From Acorus gramineus (Eukaryota > Streptophyta > Magnoliopsida > Acorales > Acoraceae): DNA of 64,000 bases. The position numbers and the translations under genes were made by a program. This document shows positions 35,866-48,935 of the stretch, one piece after another. The stretch lies in NCBI GenBank assembly GCA_030737835.1, contig CM060847.1, forward strand, positions 14,271,101 to 14,335,100, read 5' to 3'. Position 1 is the stretch's first letter, and the number at the start of each line of letters is the position of its first letter. The notes under the pieces are model-generated. The model saw nothing but the letters and a program-made list of their open reading frames with translations, had not been told where the DNA came from and ran no database searches.

Positions 35866-38051
35866 TGAAATGATCCGGTCCTTACTCCTCTCTGCTTCTG
35901 TTCCTGTTCAGTTTTGGGGTGAGGCTGTTCTTATAAGTGTGTATCTCATCAATTGCACTCATTCGTTTATCAATGCTGGCATCTCCCCTTTCAGCGTCTT
36001 TGTCATAGTCCTCTTGATTATTCTTGTCTTCGTGTTTTTGGATCCACGTGTTTTGTCCTACTTCCTCCTCTTAAGCGTACCAAGTTGTCTCTTCATTCCA
36101 TTATGTGTGTTTTTCTTGGGTACAGTAATGAGATCAAAGGATATCGATGCTATGATCATGTTGTTCGTCGTCTTCGGACATCTTGTCATGTCACATTTTT
36201 TGAGAATCATTCATACTACGCTCTTCGCTCGCCTCCTGTTACTCTTCCCCCATCCACGGTTGAGGAAGTCACATTTTTGGACTTCTCTATTCCTGATTTC
36301 TCATCTTCATCTTCTACTCTTTAGTCATCTATTCCGTCTGTACCTGACCACTCTTCCTTGTCAGTCCCATCTTCACCCTTGCTGTCTTCGTTAACTTCTT
36401 TTCTGGATGATTCACGTGGGACAGTCCTGTCTACTCCTACACCTATTCCTCATGCTGCTTCGCCAGAAGACGATTCTGCTTCCGCACCAGTTGCTCCTCG
36501 TTGCAATCCACCTCGCGCTCGTCGACCTCCTCAACGACTTAGCTTGGTTGAATCTGATTCCTTTTCTCCTAGTTTTCAGTGTTTTCTTTCAGCTGTTTTC
36601 ACTCATTGGGAGCCCCAATCATATATTGTGAGGCTGTCAACATTCCAGAATGGGAAGGTGCTATAGCAGAGGAGCTTAGTGCATTACAACGCACTCATAC
36701 GTGGGAAATTGTACCACTTTCTCCAGGGAAGACTCCTATCAGCTGTAAGTAGGTTTATAAGATCAAGACCAACTCTGATGGTTTGATTGAACGTCACAAG
36801 GCTCTATTGGTTGCCCGTGGTTTCACTCAGCAGTATGGTATTGATTATAATGAGACATTTGCTCCTGTAGTGAAGATGACGATTGTTCGTACTTTGATTT
36901 CTATTGCTTTTGTTCGTCAATGGCCCATTTATCAGCTTAATGTCAAGAACGCTTTTCTTCATGGTGATTTATCAGAGGAGGTTTACATGACTCCTCCTCC
37001 GGGACTTCCTCATCCATCTGGTCATGTATGTCATCTTCACCGCGCTCTCTATGGTCTCAAGCAGGCTCCTCGCGCTTGGTTCGCTCGATTCACTGATGCT
37101 ATCTGTGCTGCTGGGTTTGTTCCGAGTTCCTCTGATCCAGCTTTATTTGTTCACACCTCTGGTCCTCATCGTTTTATCCTGTTGGTTTATGTTGATGACA
37201 TGATCATCACCGGCAATGATTCGTCTCATATACAGTCGGTCAAGCAACATCTTCAACGTCAATTTAAGATGAAAAATCTTGGCAAACTTTGATATTTTCT
37301 AGGCTTGGAAGTTGCTTCTGCTCCGCGTGGTTATCTTCTCTCCCAACGCAAGTATATTGTTGACTTGATCGACCGTGCCTGTCTGACTGATGATTGCATT
37401 TCTCCCACTCCTATTGAGCTTCATGCTAAGCTCCGGCCTGACGATGGAGAACCACTTTCTTATGTTACTCGTTATAGACAGCTTGTTGGAAGCCTCGTCT
37501 ATCTCACTGTCACTCGTCCTGACATTGCCTATGCTGTGCATATTGTCAGTCAGTTTGTCGTTGCCCCTCGTACTGTTCATTATGTAGCAATTCTTCGGAT
37601 TATACGCTATCTACGTGGCACTATATCTCGTGCTCTGCTGTTACCGTCTTCTTCTACTCTTGAACTTCGCGCTTATACTGATGCTGATTGGGTAGGAGAT
37701 GTCACAGATCGAAAATCTACGACTGGTATATGTGTCTTTCTTGGAGACTCTCTTATATCTTTGAAGGCTAAGAAACAAGACATTGTTTCTCGTTCGAGTG
37801 CTGACGCCGAATATTGTGCTATGGCATCTGCTACTGCTAAGGTTGTTTGGCTTCGGCGCCTCTTCTTTGACATGAGCGTCATTCTATCTTCGTCTACTCC
37901 TCTATATTGTGACAACAAGAGCGCCATTCAGATTGCTAGCAATCCAATTTTTCATGAACGTACGAAGCACATCGAGATCGATTGTCACTTCGTCCGTCAT
38001 CATTTTATTGTGGACACTATATCACTCCCATATATTTCCTCTTCTCTTTAA
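35866..38051 (+). pseudogene. Copia polyprotein remnant: integrase C-terminus, reverse transcriptase, RNase H
   Basis: Integrase C-terminal sequence (SVPVQFWGEAVLISVYLIN) shifts frame near 35990 into LDYSCLRVFGSTCFVLLPP and VFLGYSNEIKGYRCYD. Reverse transcriptase spans about 36640-37300, with ARGFTQQYGIDYNETFAPVV, ALYGLKQAPRAW and the catalytic YVDDM. RNase H follows, with YTDADWVGDVTDRKSTTG, SSADAEYCAM and DNKSAI. In-frame stops at 36750-36752 (TAG in place of an expected Trp) and 37290-37292 (TGA in place of an expected Arg) both look like C-to-T or G-to-A changes. It is inactive. Confidence 0.9.
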
Positions 38052-38149
38052 TTATATGACTTTTTCATAAAGTCACATACACTTCAGCGGCATGGTTTCT
38101 TGTTGAGCAAACTCTCGGTGTATGATCCACCATGAATTTGAGGGGAGGT

Positions 38150-38280
38150 GTTAAATGTATATATATATTAGAGTTAATGGTAGATTAGTCTTTTCTTTGT
38201 TTTCCTTTTTGTACTATAAATATTGGATACAAACCCTACTAATATTCTTGATTCATTCTCTTCAATTTTTTAATCTAACA
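38150..38280 (+). repeat. 3' LTR of the copia element
   Basis: 131 bp with TG...CA ends. It contains ACTATAAATATTGG near 38213-38226, a likely TATA region. Its first about 43 bp match 35822-35865 with a few substitutions. Confidence 0.85.
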
Positions 38281-40113
38281 TTAAGGAACTCTAAATCTAA
38301 CATTCTAGCCCACTTTTTCAAGATCTTACATTAGTGAGTGAGGTAGTCAGAAATTTTGTTTGGTAGGAGAGAAATACACGAAAATTTATGTGATTTTCAA
38401 AAAAAAAAATGTCATGTAATATTTATTTTTTTCAAAAAAACTTACACAGAATTTTGACATGCCTCATAGGAGTTTTTCAAAAATGAGAGGGATAGCAAAA
38501 TCATGAAAATAAGAACGTTATCTAAACCCTAACAAGGAGGAGTGAGGACTACTAGCTCTTTTAAAGTCATGTTGCCCAGGACAATGACCACATGGGATTC
38601 ATTAAGTTATGCTTTTTAGATAACGAATGAGTGAAACAGAAAAATAAAAGTAGAAATTCTAGCTCTTTCTAGGATGCGAAATGTATAGATAAAGAGGGAG
38701 AAACAATGAGAACAAAAAAAAAAAAAAATTGAACATTGTAACATGCAGTCTTGTCATGCAGTTCTATTTTGTTAACAAGATACATACTTTTTATATATAT
38801 ATTTTTTTTCATGAAAATATACTTTGTCATAGGAAGCGTGCATTTAAAAAATCAAAACATGTGTGTCATGTACTCTGGGACTCTAAATAATCCAAAAAGA
38901 TTATCTAAAATGGTTGGATCACATATAATTGGAACTTAGCAAAATATAGGCCTTGGGAAGTGTGGCGAAAAAACAGACTTAGAATTGCTCTAATACCGAT
39001 CTGTATGCACGAAACTAGCTCAGATTCACCCTCATACCAATTGATGCGGAATAAACACCTTTGACGGAGATCAAATCCAAGTGATGATAGATCCATCAAG
39101 ATAAATTAATACAAGCAATCACAGAAAAAAAAAAAAAAAAGAGCAATCAAACACATGAATTTACTAGCTCTTTTTTTTACAACAAATGGGTTGTCTTCCC
39201 CCACTTATCACCACAATTATATATCCTCCTATCCCAATACTATACTTGCCAAACCAGCCCTAAATGGTGTTAACGTCAAGAGCTAGAAAGGTTTAAGAGA
39301 GAAGGGGATATAGGTGAAATGTTAATAAGGGTTTTTCTTATAAAATTGGTGTTTTCAGGGCCAGCCCCTGAGATCAACCAAAAATGATGGGGCCAAAGCT
39401 AATTTTCATGGGGCTCTTAAATTAATAAATACTATCACAAAGAGTTTTTAATAGTTTTTAAAATTTTATTTTTTATTTTTAAATTTTTACATAATTGATC
39501 CTTACTAAAATTGACATCACAATAAAATAGAAAAAATAATAAAGATCATAAAAAAAATACATTTGTTTGAAAAACAAAAAAATAAGATTTTTTTATATGT
39601 AAATAAAAAATAAACAAGATAAAATCCTAATAAATTAGGAACATTTTCCTTTAAAATAACGGATAAAAAAGAAATGGATAAGTTTTTAAAAATAAAATAA
39701 TTCAAAAATCAAATAAAAATCCCACCAAAATAATTAAGTAATGAGAAAAGATTTTGACTTCCTCACATCGATGAAATTACATAAATCACTATGCTAATGG
39801 TTTTTTCATATTTGTTCTATGACGACTCGTATTCCATTCATTCATGTGGATCGATTTTCATAATAGATCTGATGTTCATTGAAGTGTTTTTTTTTTTACA
39901 ATATTACTACCATGGGCAGGCCTACAGGTTAGCTCGAACGAGCTCAATTCGAGTTATTTGTAAGAGTTCATGCAATTTTTATCGGTAATAAGTACCTGAA
40001 AAAGGGATCGTCTGATCATGAGATTTACGCGATCAGACTGTCCATACACGATCTGTATAAGTTGTATGAGTCACATATTATCACTCATCTATGTGTGTGT
40101 ATTTAACCTTTAA

Positions 40114-40185
<72 letters not shown>
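38281..40185. other. AT-rich intergenic DNA with TE debris and a long AT repeat
   Basis: No gene is supported. A CAGGGCCAGCCCCTGAG end-like motif lies at about 39357 and a GGCAGGCCTACAGGTTAGC stretch at 39915, probable remnants of old TIR elements. A 68-bp (AT)n microsatellite occupies about 40117-40184. Confidence 0.4.
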
Positions 40186-40188
<3 letters not shown>

Positions 40189-40189
40189 A

Positions 40190-41535
40190 ATGATTCCTAG
40201 GCCCCAATTTTTCAGGCCCCATCACAGGCCCCATGATGTGGCAAGTGTACATTGTCTATTATACCCTTTACTTGATAACTACTTTAACATGTATCCCTAT
40301 GATTGTGGAGTATCATTTAATTCTAAAAATTCTGTATTTATTCACCATTAATGGATTCTTAAAATCTTGCAATAATATTTGAGAGGGACCGGAGAAACCA
40401 TTGATGTTGAAACAATTGAAAATCTGTCTTGTATGCGAAATGAGGAGGTTTTGCATTACGGAATTAATTTTGTTTATGAAGAATACAGGAAGCAAATCAA
40501 AAATTCTATTTTTGAGGAGAAGGTACGAAATCGTTTTTTTTTTTTTCGATTTGGATCTCACATCAATGTCTCTCGGATCAGGTTTGACATTATTAGATTC
40601 GTAAAAAAATTGTGTTTTGCTTTTTATTTTAAATATTTAAACACAATTTTTTTTCATGTATTGAATGTCATTTATCACATTTTGATTTATTTTTGTTTCA
40701 ATATCTAAATGTAACACTCGAAATCGTTACATTTTATATATGAGTAGTTTGTTTGATGTTACTGTTACATTGTTGACAAGGTAATTTTTTAAATCTGTAT
40801 TATTTTTGTTACATTCGTAAATGTAACAGTCAACCGCATGCATGTATTGATTTATATTTGTTACATTTATGAATGTAACATTTGTATTGCATTTGTTTCA
40901 ATGTAAATAGTAATTTATATTTGTTACATTTATTACTATAACAGTCAAATACATATGTTTGTTAAATGTATCACACAATAAAAAAAGTGTTTGACATTTT
41001 CTATAAAATGTAACTGATTATTAAAAATATAATCTGTTTCTAAATTGTTTAAACATTGCATGGAATGTAAAATATTTAGGTAGGAAAATGAAATTGTTTG
41101 TTATATTTATGTAAATGTAACAATTCTGATGTAAATGTAACAAATCGTTGTGAGAGATATAAATATTTAATAAAGGTATTTGATGTAACTAATTCATATA
41201 GTAATCATATGTATTTTTTTATTTAAATTTGAATACAATAAATATCCTAAATTTTTTAGTGTAATTTAGGTTCAATTGTAATTTATGTAAGGATTTGAAA
41301 ATTCAAAATTTGAAATGGTTAAATGGATTTCAAGATTCACATGGAAAGGTAATAACCGAATAGAGAAAATGGAGGGATTTGGGTTAATGAGAGAGATTTT
41401 TAATGAAGGACATATTTGTATTTTGTTATTTTACCATTTTTTAAAACAGTCAACAAAAAAAAAAAACAACCAATGAGATGATGACACCTCATGGAGCTTG
41501 TGAGTGGGGCTTATATTTTGGGGCCTAGGTATCAT
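40190..41535. mobile_element. TIR element with GGCCCC ends
   Basis: The left end reads ATGATTCCTAGGCCCCAA and the right end, on the minus strand, ATGATACCTAGGCCCCAA. Both are followed by further GCCCC(A/T) motifs and a GATG(T)GGCA- or GAGGTGTCA-like segment. No convincing target duplication was found, so the superfamily is open. The interior has a short exon-like frame at about 40379-40522 ending at GAG|GTACG, with no recognised product, and a cluster of TGTTACATTTATGAATGTAA motifs at 40700-41150. Confidence 0.6.
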
Positions 41536-43320
41536 GACTGATATATTTAATGAGAATTATAGAGCTAAGTGCATCAAAGTTGAGTCCAAATCTAATTAGC
41601 GCTATCTATTAAATTGAAATACATAATCTATGAATTAAACTGTTAAAATACCAATTCATACGTCGCAGTTGTTCTCTCATGTACTACAGAACAATGCATG
41701 CACACAAGACAAGTTGTAACGCGGACCAATTCGTGTGGGGACCATGCACGCAAAAAGCTAACGCACAATAAAATGCTCTTCCTCACGTCACCTCTGATTA
41801 TTTTCAATTTGATGTTCATCCGAATCTTTACTTTTAAAAAAGTATTTTGATCTACTTTGATGTCATCAAGCAACTACAAATATTCTTGAGCCAAATAAAG
41901 TGATGTTGGCCGGGAAAATCCCGTGCACCATCCATTTTGTACCACCAATTTTATATTTATCATTATACCAAAAACTATTTTATTGTGAAATAACATATTT
42001 ACATTAATATATTAAAATATTATTTCATGTTATTTTAAATCAAACTATTTTCACTTAAGTTAGAACTCGTGTATTAAAAAATTCACAACTAATATAATTG
42101 TGAAATTATCATTCTAAAATCCATATATCTACATCTATCATTTTACTCATCACATCTCTATATAGATAACTTTATATATTGATTTCAAGAGCTGAATATA
42201 ATTCTGAACTGAACTTTAGAAAGGTCAACTAATACCCCTCTCTGTAAAGGAGATCAAATGATCAATCTTGAGGCACGATTTAAAAAAAAAAACAAAAAAA
42301 TTAAATATAATTAAATTAGTTATATATTTATTTTTCAATAGTCTTTTTTTTTTTTTAATGTTGGTGTTTCAAGAATCAGATACTTTGACCTTTTTTTTAA
42401 AGAGGTGGGAGGTGTTCCTCTTTTGCAGTGGCCATCTATCTCATTCCAGCTCATGATCAAATCCTAGGTGCCCAGAAAAGCTGAGCTAGTAGAGCCAACT
42501 CACTTTTAATTTATTGTTTGATTTAATTAAAGGTGTTGATCGTAAATGTTGGCTGAATTATTTGTTATTGATATTTAAGTATGATATATAGTATTCCATT
42601 ATTATTTCTTAGTGTATTAGCGTAAAATAATTTTGTTTAACTCAATCTAGTACTCATAACATGTAGTGTTTCCTTATAACATGATATTTTTGGGTGTTTG
42701 ATCTCAGATGTACGTTGTAGATCTCTCCTTTACTTGTCTATGAGTTTGAGAGGTTCTGATCTTTTACTTTTTGTATGTTTTAAACACTCTCTTATCTTAT
42801 ATAATATAAGACGTTGCATGTTGTTTTTTTTTATTAAAAAATTATGATTTTTTAATCAATTATTTATGTACATACTCTACATATAAAAATAAAAAAAAAA
42901 AAAAAATATAGATTTTTTTTTTTTTTTAAAAAGAAAAATGACCCTTTCATTTTCATCATAAAACAAAATGATAATTGTGAGTTTTTTTTTGGGGGGAATT
43001 TAGTGGGTTTTCCAAATACTAGTTTTAGGTAATATATATATATATATATACTAGGAGGCAGTTACGGTACGTAACAAAATTTGAATCACAAAATATACAA
43101 AAGCTAGGAATATTTGCCAAACATGAGTGTCACAAAAAAAAAAAAAAGCTTAAATGGGAGAAATTATTACAGCCACCTTTAATTTGCGCCATTTTTACGC
43201 CAATTCTGAATGACCACATCTCCAGGTGTCCTTATCATCAACCCAATTATTAAGAGAATCCTGACCGTCCGTCCACACAAATTGACCTAACCACGATTTA
43301 ACTCAAGGTATGAGTCACAG
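41536..43320. other. AT-rich intergenic DNA; promoter-proximal end near 43200
   Basis: No gene is supported between the TIR element and the promoter of the eIF1-like gene. A/T runs occur at 42341-42356 and 42891-42928, and an (AT)n run at 43033-43050. From about 43240 (GACCGTCCGTCCACAC) the sequence becomes similar to the minus-strand region upstream of the 32.2-kb paralog. Confidence 0.4.
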
Positions 43321-43342
43321 CCAACCATGGTTAAATAGACTC

Positions 43343-43350
43343 TATAAAAT
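43343..43350 (+). promoter_or_regulatory. TATA box of the 44.3-kb eIF1-like gene
   Basis: TATAAAAT preceded by TTTAACTCAAGGTATGAGTC and CCATGGTTAAATAG, which match the promoter of the minus-strand paralog. A 5'UTR exon probably runs from about 43375 to 43449, ending TTTTTTTCGAAG|GTAATA. It contains no ATG and parallels the end of the paralog's coding exon 1 (CACATTTTTTGAAG|GTTAG). Confidence 0.6.
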
Positions 43351-44325
43351 GTGAGACCTATATGGAGAGATATACCAATTGTGTCTGAGAGTTATTTCTG
43401 AATCTTCCATAACTTCCATTCGATCATTCCTCGCGCATTTTTTTCGAAGGTAATAATAACGAAAAGCATATTATTATTGTGTTTCTATACGCCGATATAT
43501 TGCCACACTTTTATTTTTCATTTGTTTTTTCTTTCCTTTATATTGTAATAGGATGCCTGATTGCTTTTTGAGTTTATATGCATTTTTTTTGCTTGATCTA
43601 GAATGAGTTTATATAATTAATTTAACTGAGTATGCTATTTATTTTTATGATTTTTTTATAAAAATTAAAACAAACAGACTACACATGGTATGAGTCCTGC
43701 TCACCTATGCACAGAAAAAAGCAATAATATTTTGTGCTTTAATGTGTTTAAATTGCATTGTTATGGTCTCTTTTATGTTATTATTATGGTGTTTGTTTTT
43801 GTCAAAAATGATTTGCTTTGTTGTTCTTTTTCTGTATGCAATTCTATTGGCTGTCATGGTTTTTTTCCCCTTCAATCATTTGTTTTATAGATCATATATA
43901 AATACAATTTGATTTTTTTTTATTTTTTGTTTTTACAAGTTTAATTTGTTCTTCTTTCTTGAATTCTTCTGCAAGCAATACACGATCCCCATATTCCTCC
44001 ATTTGTTCTTTGAAGTACCATTTATTCCATGTAAGGATGACAAAGAATCCACGTTGGTATCAAGACAAACATGGAACGAATAGTATACCTCTAAAACAAA
44101 GTACCTCTAGAACAATTAGTTGTATATGATCCTCTGTTTTTTCTGATGCATATTGGTTGATTGGAAAATCTTTGTATGGAATTAGGTGTATATGATCCTC
44201 TGATGTGAACCATATGTATCGGTCTGTACCTTCATACATAAAGATGTTGCTCTTCTTTTTTTTTTCTTTTTTTTTTAATGTAATAATTGTTGTGTGCCTT
44301 GCTGTTTTATTACGATGCAGATACA

Positions 44326-46406
44326 ATGGCTAAAGTGTACAAAGCGCACGTGGAGCTGGAAAATGGTGACACTTTTGTCTACGGTTTGGACAAGAAATTC
44401 AACTTACACAAGATCCTCCAGGATGTTAGATACTACTCCTGCAATGGCAATGTAGGCAGTCACAAAGGGGTCCCGGTACATCTCACCCCACCCATACATC
44501 TCTTGTAATGTTATTGTAATTGGAGAATTGATTTTGGTTTCTGATGACATGAAATACATTCATTCGGTGTATATATTTATTTTTCCAAAATGAAGATAGA
44601 TTGTTAGAATAATAGTGGATCATTGGACGGTTGAATAAATGTCAAACTAAATTGGAATCTGGATTTCAAATATATTAATGTACAGTTTGATCAGTAACTA
44701 GGGAGATATCCATTTAGAGTTATTTATGATTTATACTTGTTGCTTCGATCATTTATGAAAAAGATGGAATGTGTGTGATAAATGTAACTTGGCGAAGAAA
44801 ATTAGGATCCTCATAGGGCCATAAATCTGAAAGAAAATTATTTTTTATTTTATTGGGTTTTATTTGTTTTCTTTTAGATTTTTATTTTAATTTAGCCATT
44901 TCCTATTTGTCTTTCTTTTATTTTGCTTGTTATTTATTTATTTATTTATTTTATTTTCCATTTTAATGGGATTTTATTTTACTTTTTATTTTATTTAAAG
45001 AGAAGATTATGTTATTTGGTTTGTGTATATTTTTTATTATTCTTGTTTTTAATTTTTTCACGTTTTATTTTTTATTTCCAATTTAGAATGTATGTGTTAT
45101 TTTTAATCCTATTTTATTCAGAATTTTTTTTATTTTTCTAAAGAAATTTTATGAGAGAATTTAAATAAATTTATCACCAAAAGAAATTTATTTACGTGAT
45201 TATTGGCCGCTTCTAGGTAGAGAAGTAAAACTGGCTGCACTGGCAGATCCTATCCTTTAAAGTATGGGCCAACATGCTAACGGACCGTGCTGAGTTTCAC
45301 GTGGGCTAGTTGAGCCGGCCCGTGAGTTTTATAAAAAAAAAATTAAACTTAAAATTTTAATACTATACACACAAAAAAATACATATATATTAAAAAATAC
45401 ACCCAAACATTATATAGACTTGATACAACAGAGAGATATGACTACTTAATCAATCATGGCTACTATGGATTATCTTACCGTGTCGTGTCTACCTTACCGT
45501 GCTCAATAACGTGTCCTATAAGAATGACACAACATATCACAAACAAGGCCGACTCAACACGTCTCATATACCCTTAGGCCCCGTTTGTTTTGGGAATAAG
45601 CCCCCGGATAACTTTGGATAAGTGATAAAGTCCGTTTGAAAACCCTGGGTAACCTCTGATAAAGTATGCCAGAATAAACTAGTATAAAGTGGTATATGGA
45701 TTCCAACCAACTCCTATAATTAAAATTATCCTAGATTATTCCACTCAAAGAATATGTGGACCCACTGTCAAATCACCTCTTATAAATCACATATCAAATC
45801 AACTATCATTATTTTTTTCATCTTCTATAAATCCTTATTTATACCTTATTCACGTTTTACCCAAACAATAAAATATTTATTCTTACGTTTACCAACGAGA
45901 ATAATTCAAAACAAAACAAAACACAAAATCACTTTATTCTTATTTATAATCAATGATGTTCGAATAAATATATACTTAATAATAAATCATACTCTCATTT
46001 CAAACGGGATTTAATGTGCCATTTTATTCACGTGTCGTGTCTCGTGCCATGTCGGTCTGACCACTTAGCTAACATTTATTTAGGATATGCTGGTAGGTAC
46101 ACATGGAATTAAAAGTCCCCGTAGAAAGTGTTGGCGGGACACAACTTTGCCACCTTTTTTTTTCGGTTTCTCACACTTCGTTTTTGTTTTTTTGTAACTA
46201 AAGGTCTCTTGTGAATTGCAGGCCATTAAACTGGATGGTAACCAGGTGCAAACAATCGTAAGCTTTCTGGTTGATGTAAGTCCATAATCTCTCCACTGGT
46301 TTGATGTTCTCTTGGTTTCTCACACTAATTCATTTTTTATTAATTAATTATTTTATTTTATTGGCAGAACTGCGGAATGTCGAAGAGGGAAATCGAAACT
46401 AAATGA
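44326..46406 (+). CDS. Divergent short eIF1/SUI1-like protein, 80 residues
   Basis: Coding exons 44326-44475, 46222-46275 and 46368-46406, all GT-AG. The first coding exon starts at 44321 after GATGCAG, and the first ATG in the predicted spliced mRNA is 44326. The protein starts MAKVYKAHVELENGDTFVYG, continues LDKKFNLHKILQDVRYYSCNGNV, AIKLDGNQVQTIVSFLVD, and ends SKREIETK. Exon 3 is 54 bp and the VP|GTACAT junction aligns with canonical GQ|GTACAT. Relative to eIF1 it has lost the N-terminal tail and the start codon of exon 1, and most of the basic loop (NGRKSLTT becomes NGDTFVYG). The C-terminus is two residues shorter than usual. Intron 2 carries a Tourist-like MITE. The frame is intact, but expression is unproven and it could be a young pseudogene. 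Confidence 0.72.
45577..46010. mobile_element. Tourist-like MITE inside an intron of the eIF1-like gene
   Basis: Ends GGCCCCGTTTGTTTTGGG and CAAACGGGAT, flanked by TTA on both sides. The 434-bp body is homologous to the MITE at 33332-33755. It lies between the first two coding exons of the 44.3-kb gene and lengthens that intron without touching splice sites. Confidence 0.78.
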
Positions 46407-46884
46407 GCAGACGATTTGTAGCTTATGCTGCGTCTGTGTGTGTGAGATGCATTATATATATATGATGTGTGAAGTAGATAAACATATTATCATTACTATG
46501 TTCTTATGTAATTTGTTTTGTGTTTGGTGTATGTGAGCTTGCTCCGTTACGGGTCTCTTAGAAGATTCTGCAATAATAATAAAACTAAAATTATGATTGT
46601 GTAATTATTTCCTTCTCTTGTGTGTGTATTTTGTTTCTTCCTGACGATTGTGGCATGGTGTGATTTGTTTTTCATCCATTGATGGTTTTTGTTTTGTTTT
46701 TTTTCCAACTCAAATGCTAAACAAAAAAGTTTATTGAATCGTTTTGCAAACAGTTGGTGTTGTGAAAATTGTGTTGAAATTAAAATATTAGGAATTGTAA
46801 AACTTCTTAAAAGTGTGTGCTTGATGCAACGAAACATTTATATATTATTAAAGGTGAAACATAAATTTCAATGAAGGTTACGTT

Positions 46885-46999
46885 TGTTAGAATCAGAAAT
46901 AAGAGAATGAATCATTTGTTATTAGGGTTTATACTAAATATTAATAGTACAGAAAGGAAAAAGACTGAAATGACTAAACTACCCCTAATACATTTAACA
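46885..46999 (-). repeat. 3' LTR (left) of the short-LTR element
   Basis: 115 bp, TG...CA, about 94 percent identical to the LTR at 48936-49050. Confidence 0.9.
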
Positions 47000-48935
47000 C
47001 CCCCCTCAAACTTTGCCCTTTAGAGTTTGTACAAAAATGACAAAGAAATTTTTCTAAACATCCCAATAAATACCTCCAATCATCAATCATAAAAAAAATG
47101 AAGCCTTTCTTCAACCTACAAACAAAGTGTTGGTGTCGACAATAACCAAACTGAGTCTGACAAAGCGGGAACATGATAAGGATGAGATCGCAAAACTGAT
47201 AATAAAATCAAGATGATGGAAAGTGCACTAAAGGGAATAAATGGAGAGGAAAATAAAAATAAAAAAGAGTGGGTGAGAATAACATTATTACGATAGATAC
47301 AACAAAAGAAAAAGGACACTGAAGGAAGCATGAGGATGTACAAAGACATCAAACAAAACACGCATGACGTGCATGGAATAAGAGAAATCAGCCCATGAAA
47401 GGGTAATATCAAGTGATATCATCGCCAAGTGGCGGGAAACAAAACCTGTAAAAGAGTGGCATCACCCGTGAAAGGGTGGATTCGGCATTCTCGAAGCTTG
47501 CGCAAAATAGCACAGCGGAGACAAAGGCACAAAGATGTGTGCGAAGGCAGAAACGTTGCTGAAGAAACAAGTCGTGTGCATGAGGCACAGAGGAAAGCGG
47601 CACGGAAGACTACGGAGAAATCCAAACAACAAAGATTACAGAAGAATAGAGATCTTGGATGAAGAAAATCAACACATAGATGCGTAGAGAACGAAAAAAT
47701 GATCAAAATGAGTACCAAGATGACTATATTCGAAGTCCGAACAAACCTGTAGCGGGTAGAGAAAAAAATACTGAAAAATCGTAGATGGGACAACAAAACA
47801 GTTGCCAGAGGCGGCGGCCGGAGTGGTGGCCAGAGATGGTTTCCGGCTGCCGAATCAGTGGCCGGAGACGTTGGCCGGAGACGGTGGAGCCTGGTAGTGG
47901 TCGAAGGAGATTGCCAAAGGGCGGATGAGTTGGCCAGAGGCAGTGGAGGGCGGCCGGGGGTGGCACGTGGAGGTGATGGGCAGTCGGTGGTGGTCAGGTG
48001 GGACAGCCGGAGCAGTCTTGGGGGCGCGCCGAGCGGACTGGGCGAGCTGGGCTGGGCTCGCTGGGGCTGAGAATGAGAGGGACCTTGGCGCGCAGGGGAC
48101 AAGGTCCCAGGAAATCTGGAATGCGCTAGGGACAGGGTCCTGGCAGAATCCTGAAAGATCCGGGAAGGTGTCTCGGCAGCTGGCAGAATCTCGAGAGATT
48201 CGGGAACACGTCACGCGGGTGCTGGGAGCCCTTTGCGATCGCGCACAGCTGCCGCGTACAGCGAGCGTGATTTGCGTGACAAGCACGCGATCTGCGCCGG
48301 GCAAGCGCTGATTTCATGTGACGGGGCGAGATCCACGCGGATCTCGCGCTCGGAAGCGCGAACAAGGCGGGGCACGGCATGGCAGCAGGCACGGTGCGAG
48401 CGAGGCGCAGGGGCACGGCGCACTGTGGGTTGAGCGCGCGACTGGGCGTGGCAGGGCGACGCGCGGGCACGGTGACGCACGGGCCGCGGAGCACGCGTGC
48501 GCGGCAGGGCAGCAGCGGGGCTGCGCAAGGGCAGCGTGGCGCGCGTGCACAGGGCAGCGGCGGGACTAGATGAGGGCAGCTGCAGCGGGGCACAGTTGTG
48601 CGATGGGGGCAAGCTGGACAGCGGGGCTGCTTGTGGCAGTGACAGCTGCAGCAGGGCGCGGCTGGGTAGCCGCGGCAGGGCGACGCGGTGACGCCTGCAC
48701 ACGGCGCGAAGAGGGGCGCGCGTGGGCATTCGGGGCAGCGGCGAGGCTACGACAGGTGCAGCGGCATAGGGGCGCGGAGGCGGCACAGTCAGAGCAACAG
48801 ACGGCGGAGCGTCGATGATCTTGCGAACAAAAGTCCTGTCCCGCTCCGATTAAAGACTCCTCAATTGGAGCGGGAAAATGAAATAATTTTTTTTTTTGTG
48901 GATTTAGGATTTTTGAGATGGAGACTCTGATACCA

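Larger units (their letters stand above)
35822..38280 (+). mobile_element. Ty1/copia retrotransposon, 5'-deleted and decayed
   Basis: The 3' LTR is 38150-38280 (131 bp, TGTTAAATG to TCTAACA) and is preceded by a GAGGGGAGG polypurine tract. Only the first about 43 bp of the 5' LTR remain (35822-35865) before the sequence jumps into the middle of integrase, so gag, protease and the integrase core are gone. Flanking pentamers TTGAG and TTAAG differ at one base, fitting an old target duplication. Gene order integrase, reverse transcriptase, RNase H identifies Ty1/copia. Confidence 0.88.

Noticed and set aside
40379..40708. Overlapping frames of 67 and 109 codons suggesting a gene
   Set aside because: No recognisable domain is present, the frame crosses a T tract, and the sequence lies inside a TIR element; kept only as a note on that element.
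43690..43890. 66-codon ORF between the promoter and first coding exon of the 44.3-kb gene
   Set aside because: It lies within the predicted 5'UTR intron, starts after the donor at 43450 and has no SUI1 similarity.
47419..48818. Many long overlapping ORFs (up to 227 codons) on both strands
   Set aside because: They lie in the GC-rich interior of a non-autonomous LTR element. Stop codons are rare in every frame because of composition, and the peptides are low-complexity Arg/Ala/Pro runs.
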